Below are positions 1 through 3,999 of a DNA stretch of 6,201 bases, in pieces. Within the stretch, counting starts at the first letter, position 1. The number at the start of each line of letters is the position of its first letter. The notes below the pieces were generated by a model. The model was not told where the DNA came from, did not search any database, and was given only the letters and a program-made list of their open reading frames with translations. The position numbers and the translations under genes are program-made. The stretch comes from Gemmatimonadota bacterium (GTDB lineage: Bacteria; Latescibacterota; UBA2968; UBA8231): the NCBI GenBank assembly GCA_026706165.1, contig JAPOZF010000735.1, forward strand, positions 1 through 6,201, read 5' to 3'.

Positions 1-673
1 GGCGGCGGCGGGCCCGCAGGTCGAGGCCCTGCCCCAGAAGGACGGGGGTGGTGATGACCGCCGCCGCCTCGAAGTAGATCGCCACAACCCCATCGTTGCC
101 GCGGAAGGAGGGAGGGAAGATCCCCGGAAGGAGAGTGGCGGCGAGGCTGTACCAGTAGGCCGCGCCGGTTCCGATGGCAATGAGGGTGAACATGTTGAGG
201 CTGCGGTTGACGAGAGAAGCCCAGCCCCGCTGGAAGAAGGGCCAGCCGCCCCACAGAACCACAGGTGTGCTGAGGAGGAACTGAAGCCAGACCGCCGGGC
301 GTTCACCGAGGGCGTGCTTCGGTGGCTGCCCGGGGATCATTTCAGCCATTGCCAGGAACAACACCGGCAGCGTGAGGAGGAGGCACATCCGGAACCGGCG
401 CGACATGTCGATCAGCTCGGGGTTCGGCTCGTCTTCTGCCGACACCGTACGCGGCTCGAGCGCCATGCCGCAGTCGGGGCAGCTCCCGGGTCCGTCGCGC
501 ACGACCCCGGGATGCATTGGGCAGGTGTACTCGGTCCTGGCGGCCGGGGCGGGCACCTCGGGCTCGAGCCCCATGCCGCAGTCCGGACAGGTACCGGGCC
601 CTTCCCGGCGGACCTCGGGATGCATAGGGCAGGTGTGGACAGCGTCTGCCCCGGCTTCTTCAGCGGGTGTCAT
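1..673 (-). CDS. copA: Copper/silver-translocating P1B-type ATPase, N-terminal part (partial)
   Basis: The gene begins at the ATG at 673-671 and runs off the left edge, leaving 224 codons open. It probably encodes an inner-membrane pump that exports Cu(I) or Ag(I) using ATP. Residues 13-37 and 49-73 are two tandem heavy-metal-binding domains, each with the pattern TCPMHP...GPG.CPDCGM; this is the short Cys/His/Met type, not the classical HMA domain. Hydrophobic segments near residues 95-112, 128-146, 160-182 and 196-216 match the first four membrane helices, and FEAAAVITT...LLGQ...LRAR near 201-222 is the family signature after helix four. The phosphorylation (DKTGT), CPC and ATP-binding motifs would lie outside the window. 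A GGGGAG lies about 13 bases before the start, a long spacing, but I found no better in-frame start upstream. It follows hisA on the same strand after 138 bp, so it is probably a separate unit. The family is clear; copper rather than silver is inferred. Confidence 0.93.
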   Translation of the reverse strand, partial: MTPAEEAGADAVHTCPMHPEVRREGPGTCPDCGMGLEPEVPAPAARTEYTCPMHPGVVRDGPGSCPDCGMALEPRTVSAEDEPNPELIDMSRRFRMCLLLTLPVLFLAMAEMIPGQPPKHALGERPAVWLQFLLSTPVVLWGGWPFFQRGWASLVNRSLNMFTLIAIGTGAAYWYSLAATLLPGIFPPSFRGNDGVVAIYFEAAAVITTPVLLGQGLDLRARRR

Positions 674-709
674 AGGCCGGTTGAGTCTCCCCGGGCTCGC
701 GGATGTCCC

Positions 710-732
710 CGGTCTCGATTCCGGTGAGACCG
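710..732. repeat. 7-bp inverted repeat upstream of the copper ATPase gene
   Basis: CGGTCTC at 710-716 and GAGACCG at 726-732 are perfect inverted repeats separated by 9 bases. The site lies 37 bases before the ATPase start codon, in the hisA-copA spacer. Its position would suit an operator for a metal-responsive repressor or a hairpin in the leader RNA. It does not match any CueR, CsoR or CopY box that I recognise, and I saw no clear -35/-10 pair beside it. Chance is possible at this G+C. Confidence 0.4.
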
Positions 733-811
733 CGGTAACTCACAGAATGCCATCAGCCCCGAACACCCGTTGATAAAGCTGCTCTGCCGGCCCCGGCCCG
801 GATGGACTTTT

Positions 812-1591
812 TCAACGGGCTGCCAGGCCCGGATCGCCGCCGTACTGCTCGACGAGGTCGCGGTAGTTCACGCCCGTTCCGCCGAACAGGTCGAGCGCCG
901 ATCCGACCGTGAAGTCGAGCCGCCCCTGCCCGAGCTCGGCGACGAGCTCGACGTCCCCCATGGACGCGATGCCCCCGGCGTAGGTGGTCGGAAGCGGACT
1001 GGCGCCGGCCAGCAGCCGCACCAGCTCTCCGTCGATGCCCCCCTGCTTCCCCTCGACTTGGGTCGCGTGCACGAGGAACTCCGAGCAGAACGGGGCGAGG
1101 CTCTCGAGGCTGGCCGCGGTGATCTCGAAATCGGTGAGGGTCCGCCAGCGGTCGGCCGCCACGAAGTAGCGCCCGTCCCGGGCGGCGCAGCTCAGGTCGA
1201 GAACGAGGTTGCCGGCGCCGACGGCGGCGGCCATCTGCTCGGCGCGGGAAGGCCAGAAGGCGGCATTCTCGAAGAGACAGGAGGTGGCGATGACGGCGCT
1301 CGCCCCCCGCCGCAGCCAGCCGGGGGCGTTGCCGGCGTTCATGCCTCCGCCGACCTGCAGCCCGCCGGGGAAGGCTTCGAGAGCCTCGGCCGCAGCCGCC
1401 TCGTTTCCCGGGCCCAGCATGATCACGTGTCCGCCGGGGAGCCCGTCGTCGCGGTAGCGCCGGGCGAACCAGGAAGCCGGCTGGCGGCTGGTGAAGTTGG
1501 TCCGCGTCCCCTGCGACGGGTCGTCGAGGGTGTCGCCGACGATCTGAACGACCCTGCCGTCGCGGAGGTCGATGCAGGGGCGGAAACGCAT
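812..1591 (-). CDS. hisA: HisA of eukaryotic type, ProFAR isomerase
   Basis: This 259-residue protein should be the cytoplasmic isomerase of histidine synthesis, which opens the ribose of ProFAR to give PRFAR (EC 5.3.1.16). It matches the eukaryotic (plant HISN3/yeast HIS6) branch: RPCIDLRDG at 4-12, GGHVIMLGPGNE at 53-64, PGGLQVGGGMN at 75-85, VLDLSC at 130-135, TYAGGIAS at 203-210 and GSALDLFGG at 230-238. D8 and D132 sit where the two catalytic aspartates of the barrel are expected, and the Gly-rich turns at 81-83 and 206-207 fit phosphate binding. The ATG is placed exactly as in family members, so the start is secure, though only a weak AGG precedes it. It lies 16 bp after the PhyH gene and is probably co-transcribed with it. 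No other his gene is present in the window, which is unusual for hisA. Family assignment is firm; the eukaryotic-type label rests on remembered motifs. Confidence 0.9.
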   Translation of the reverse strand: MRFRPCIDLRDGRVVQIVGDTLDDPSQGTRTNFTSRQPASWFARRYRDDGLPGGHVIMLGPGNEAAAAEALEAFPGGLQVGGGMNAGNAPGWLRRGASAVIATSCLFENAAFWPSRAEQMAAAVGAGNLVLDLSCAARDGRYFVAADRWRTLTDFEITAASLESLAPFCSEFLVHATQVEGKQGGIDGELVRLLAGASPLPTTYAGGIASMGDVELVAELGQGRLDFTVGSALDLFGGTGVNYRDLVEQYGGDPGLAAR

Positions 1592-1607
1592 GGCGCAGCC
1601 TGGCGGC

Positions 1608-2474
1608 CTACCGGGCCGCGCCGACCCTGAAGGCGGGGATCTCGTCGCTGCGTTCGATCTCGTCGCCGGTGTGCTCCCGGATCCACTCCTTCAGAGGGAC
1701 CTCTCCGTCCACCGGGATCTGGAAGCCCATGGCGCTGCTGCAGTCCCCGAGGAGCTGCCGGCGGACCGGGTCGCAGCGGTCGAGCAGCTCTTCCGGCATG
1801 CGGATGTAGTCCATCGGCCGCAGCCAGCGGTACCCGTACCCGAAGAAGAGGGTCTTGCGCGTCACCCCGGAATGGTTGGGGCCGACCGCGTGCATGGTGC
1901 GGTTCTCGAACAGCACGGCGTCGCCCGGCCGGCAGCGCATGGCGAACTCCTCGCTGCCGTCGAGGTCTCCTTCCGGGGGCTCGACCCCGGTGTCGTTGCT
2001 GCCCGGCAGCAGCCGGATGGCGCCGCGGCCCGGTTCGCTGATGTCGCTGAGCCAGTAGGCGATCTTGATGAACATGCGCGGCTGCGCCGCGCCGAGATCC
2101 GAGGGGCAGGTGCCGCCGTCCCGGTGCCATCCCTGGCGCCCGTACGAGGAGCCGGAGTCCGCCGGGATCGGCGGTCTCACCACGAGGTGGGAGGTGATCA
2201 GCTGGACGTTGTGGTTGAGGAGCTGGACCACCAGCGGCACGGTGGCCGGCCAGTCGAGCAGCTCGAGGAAGGTGTCGTCCTCGACCAGGCAGTTGCGGAG
2301 CTGCCAGAAGCCGCGTTCGTTCAGCCCGCTGGCGCGCCTGCCGCGCTCGTACAGGCGGTCCGAGGCATCGAGCAGGCGCTCGACCATGCCGGAGGGCAGG
2401 GCCTGCGGCACCACGAGAAAGCCGTCGCGCTCGAAGTCGTCGCGCTGTTGACGGGAGAGCGGGGTGAATTCCAT
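1608..2474 (-). CDS. PhyH-family Fe(II)/2-oxoglutarate dioxygenase
   Basis: This 288-residue protein belongs to the phytanoyl-CoA dioxygenase (PhyH) superfamily, cytoplasmic enzymes that couple oxidation of a substrate to decarboxylation of 2-oxoglutarate. The iron triad is visible: H117 and D119 in GWHRDGG, and H195 in NRTMHAVGPNHSG. R206, 11 residues later, is in place to bind the 2-oxoglutarate carboxylate. FERDGFLVVPQAL at 14-26 is the usual N-terminal PhyH motif, and PGDAVLFENRTMH at 183-195 is the usual strand before the distal His. The length is typical. The substrate cannot be read from the sequence; it is not a recognisable ectoine hydroxylase. The start ATG lacks a good Shine-Dalgarno site. 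It follows rsmD by 34 bp and precedes hisA by 16 bp, so a shared transcript is likely, but a role in histidine or RNA metabolism would be speculation. Confidence 0.9.
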   Translation of the reverse strand: MEFTPLSRQQRDDFERDGFLVVPQALPSGMVERLLDASDRLYERGRRASGLNERGFWQLRNCLVEDDTFLELLDWPATVPLVVQLLNHNVQLITSHLVVRPPIPADSGSSYGRQGWHRDGGTCPSDLGAAQPRMFIKIAYWLSDISEPGRGAIRLLPGSNDTGVEPPEGDLDGSEEFAMRCRPGDAVLFENRTMHAVGPNHSGVTRKTLFFGYGYRWLRPMDYIRMPEELLDRCDPVRRQLLGDCSSAMGFQIPVDGEVPLKEWIREHTGDEIERSDEIPAFRVGAAR

Positions 2475-2501
2475 GAGAGGTACAACGAAATCCGGCGAAC
2501 T

Positions 2502-2518
2502 GGAGGGGTCAACCCTCC
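2502..2518. repeat. Short stem-loop across the rsmD stop codon
   Basis: GGAGGG (2502-2507) and CCCTCC (2513-2518) form a perfect 6-bp stem with a 5-base loop that includes the rsmD stop codon (2509-2511). There is no following T-run on the minus strand, so it is not a convincing intrinsic terminator. It could slow ribosomes or protect the rsmD end of a longer transcript, or be chance. On the minus strand one arm also reads AGGAGG, but no start codon lies at a suitable distance. Confidence 0.35.
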
Positions 2519-3096
2519 TGGCTGCCGGGGGCGTCCGCGGACGCGGCGACGTACACGCTGACCGCGCTGTCCCCGGACGGGCGGCGGCGCTCGAGGCGCA
2601 GGGAGTCGAGGGAATCGGGCAGTTGCAGGCTTCCGGGGTGCTGAACGAACATCATGCCGCGGCTGCCGAGCATCCCGGAGAGCGCGACCTGCTCGGCGAG
2701 CGCCAGGCTCAGGGGGCGGCCCCCCAGGGCGGCCTCGTACGGCGGGTCGACGTACACCCCGTCGTAGGGGCCGTCCGTTCCGGAGATCAGGGCCTGCGCC
2801 TTCCGGTTGGAAAGCTGCAGGCGCTCGTCGACGCCCCAGGCCCGCAACAGCTCCCGGAGCATCCGATAGCGCCTGCCGTCCGGCTCGCAGGCGGTGACCC
2901 GCGCCCCGCGGCTGTACGCCTCCAGGGCGATCTGGCCGCTGCCGGCGCACAGGTCGAGGAAGGACCGGCCCGCGAGCGGGCCGAGCATCGAGAAGACCGC
3001 CTCCTTCAGGCGCGCCGAGGTGACGCGGATCTCCCCGTGCCTGCGCGGGTTGAAGGGAATCGAGCGGCCTTTCAGGGAGCCGGTGACTATGCGCAT
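2509..3096 (-). CDS. rsmD: 16S rRNA (guanine-966 N2)-methyltransferase RsmD
   Basis: This is a 195-residue SAM-dependent methyltransferase that should modify G966 (E. coli numbering) of 16S rRNA during small-subunit assembly. With the start at 3096 it begins MRIVTGSLKGR, the family's usual first residues (MRIIaGkyKGR). Next come the RVTSARLKEAVFSML motif (24-38), SAM motif I with FLDLCAGSGQ at 46-55, the acidic E71 region after strand two, and the catalytic DPPY at 117-120. The frame remains open to an ATG at 3147, but those 17 extra residues resemble nothing in the family and lack a ribosome site; a modest GAAG lies about 8 bases before 3096. It leads the rsmD-phyH-hisA cluster. A GATAAT at 3159-3154 (minus) could be a -10 box, but no matching -35 is evident. 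The Cys-Ala-Gly-Ser-Gly-Gln form of motif I is less common than Phe-Ala-Gly-Ser-Gly. Confidence 0.92.
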   Translation of the reverse strand: MRIVTGSLKGRSIPFNPRRHGEIRVTSARLKEAVFSMLGPLAGRSFLDLCAGSGQIALEAYSRGARVTACEPDGRRYRMLRELLRAWGVDERLQLSNRKAQALISGTDGPYDGVYVDPPYEAALGGRPLSLALAEQVALSGMLGSRGMMFVQHPGSLQLPDSLDSLRLERRRPSGDSAVSVYVAASADAPGSQEG

Positions 3097-3213
3097 GCCC
3101 GGTACTTCAGAGCGGGAACCGGATCGAAGGCAATGGCGTTCTGCCATGGGGGGATTATCCCACGGGAGGGGTCGGGGCTCCGCAGGTCCGGAAGATCCCG
3201 CGGGGGTCCACCT

Positions 3214-3549
3214 CTATTCGCTCACCAGAGAATCGATGGTGGTGCCGAGCGCACCGGCGATCCTGGACAGCGTTGCCGCCGAACCGGGCTTGAGACCTCG
3301 CTCGATCTCCGACAGGTAGCTGGCGGCTACACCCGTTCTTTCGGACAGCTCGCGCAGCGTGACGCCGGAATGGTTTCGGAATGCCGCCACCGGGTTCCCG
3401 CCGAGCATGATGGCGAGAGCGACGTCGTGGGGAACCCGGCTGCCGTCGTCCGCATCGAGGGCAGCCATCCTGTCTTCAAGCTCTTCGTTGCGGGCGATCA
3501 GGGCCTCGTATTCCTCTCGCGGAACGGTTATGACTCCTGTGTCAGCCAT
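3214..3549 (-). CDS. XRE-family HTH antitoxin of a RelE/ParE-type module
   Basis: This 111-residue protein has a C-terminal Cro/CI-type helix-turn-helix at about 63-111 (VTLRELSERTGV..SYLSEIERGLKPGS..TLSRIAGALG). The N-terminal half carries a helical, acidic segment (REEYEALIARNEELEDRM, 11-28) that may coil or contact the toxin, and a GNPVAAFRNHSG lead-in (51-62) typical of antitoxins paired with RelE-like toxins. It should neutralise the upstream toxin and repress the shared promoter. Its ATG overlaps the toxin's last codons by 8 bp. A perfect AGGAGG sits 7 bases upstream, inside the toxin gene, far stronger than any site for the toxin. It is second in the operon, the reverse of relBE but as in higBA. 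There is 117 bp to the rsmD start. Family is clear; pairing is inferred from overlap and context. Confidence 0.9.
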   Translation of the reverse strand: MADTGVITVPREEYEALIARNEELEDRMAALDADDGSRVPHDVALAIMLGGNPVAAFRNHSGVTLRELSERTGVAASYLSEIERGLKPGSAATLSRIAGALGTTIDSLVSE

Positions 3550-3799
3550 AGACTTCCCTCCTGTGTCGAACTCTCAGGACTACCACGACAGGGGTCTGGT
3601 CGTGCTCAATGCCGAAGATAACGCGATAGTCGCCAACTCTCATCCGCCTGTACTCACTACCGGTCAGTGTTTTCACTTGGTTGGCCAAGGACGCGGGATC
3701 TCTGGCATACTGCTCGACCTTGCCAATGATCCTCTCGCGATCCTGGGCGGCAAGGCGACGCATGTCCCTGATTGCCCGAGTCCCCCATTTGATAGTCAT
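3542..3799 (-). CDS. RelE/ParE-superfamily toxin
   Basis: Read from the ATG at 3799 this is an 85-residue basic protein beginning MTIKWGTRAIRDMRRL. It has the superfamily layout: two N-terminal helices, then beta strands containing LTGSEYRRMRVGDYRVIFGI (46-64) and VVVVLRVRHRREVY (71-84). The GDYRVIF core and the C-terminal R-x-RHRR...VY are the usual signature. Basic residues R51, R52, R54, R59 and R81 and Tyr84 fall where ribosome-dependent RelE nucleases carry functional residues, but exact equivalence is inferred, and a ParE-like gyrase poison is not excluded. Two further in-frame ATGs lie at 3811 and 3820. I prefer 3799 because family members start near here and the likely transcript starts at about 3817, leaving the 3820 ATG outside the RNA. 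The only purine-rich stretch (GGGAAGG) sits almost against the 3799 ATG, so toxin translation should be weak. Confidence 0.88.
   Translation of the reverse strand: MTIKWGTRAIRDMRRLAAQDRERIIGKVEQYARDPASLANQVKTLTGSEYRRMRVGDYRVIFGIEHDQTPVVVVLRVRHRREVYG
3557..3562 (-). promoter_or_regulatory. Strong Shine-Dalgarno site for the antitoxin
   Basis: On the minus strand the site reads AGGAGG with a 7-base spacer to the antitoxin ATG at 3549-3547. The same bases encode two arginines near the toxin C-terminus. This decides the antitoxin start and implies efficient translation of the second gene relative to the first. Confidence 0.85.
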
Positions 3800-3823
3800 A
3801 CCTTCCCGCATTGCACGCATAGA

Positions 3824-3852
3824 ATGTTCGCAAATAGCGAACAGTGTGTCAA
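3824..3852 (-). promoter_or_regulatory. Probable promoter of the toxin-antitoxin operon
   Basis: On the minus strand a perfect -35 box, TTGACA, lies at 3852-3847. After 17 bases comes GAACAT at 3829-3824, a poor -10 hexamer (3 of 6) but directly preceded by TGC, as in extended -10 promoters. Transcription would begin near 3817. The -35 and spacing are clear; the -10 is weak and inferred. Confidence 0.55.
3825..3843. promoter_or_regulatory. Palindromic operator, likely antitoxin binding site
   Basis: TGTTCGC (3825-3831) and GCGAACA (3837-3843) form a perfect 7-bp inverted repeat around AAATA. The palindrome fills the spacer and -10 of the proposed promoter, so a bound dimer would block RNA polymerase. 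This size and position suit an XRE-type antitoxin acting as autorepressor. The palindrome is seen directly; the binding protein is inferred. Confidence 0.65.
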
Positions 3853-3999
3853 GAACGCATGCCCAGCGTTTACGAATCAGAGATGCGAGACAGTACCCGC
3901 GCAGGAACTAGCCATTCCGCATGGTTGCACGTCTTACTCACGTCCCTGCTGTTCAAACCCGTGTATGCTCCTGGAGCTGGACGCCCGGGGTTCGCCCGC

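Noticed and set aside
781..812. GC-rich repeats plus a T-run after hisA, considered as a terminator
   Set aside because: On the transcribed (minus) orientation the A-run comes before the GC-rich part, so the order is wrong for a hisA terminator, and no stable stem longer than 4 bp forms.
770..1630. 286-codon plus-strand open frame across hisA
   Set aside because: Antisense shadow of hisA, whose minus-strand product matches the family from end to end.
2502..2518. Intrinsic terminator after rsmD
   Set aside because: The stem is only 6 bp, overlaps the stop codon and is not followed by a T-run. The next gene starts 34 bp after rsmD on the same strand.
1572..2561. 329-codon plus-strand open frame across the PhyH gene
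   Set aside because: Antisense shadow in GC-rich DNA. The minus strand carries the complete PhyH active site, and this frame gives a low-complexity product.
2464..3621. 385-codon plus-strand open frame over rsmD and the antitoxin
   Set aside because: It crosses two well-supported genes on the other strand and has no motif of its own.
3803..3931. Short imperfect direct repeat (CCGCAT-TGCACG near 3807 and CCGCATGGTTGCACG near 3917), considered as a possible attachment site
   Set aside because: The copies are about 12 bases with a 3-base insertion, do not flank a complete element, and no integrase is present. Chance is likely.
3990..3995. Single GTTCGC half-site near the peptidase start, as a second antitoxin operator
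   Set aside because: It has no inverted partner, and a lone 6-base match is expected by chance.
3961..3999. GTG at 3961 as an alternative start of the peptidase gene
   Set aside because: It would add 13 residues (MYAPGAGRPGFAR) before an already good signal peptide, with no Shine-Dalgarno site supporting it.
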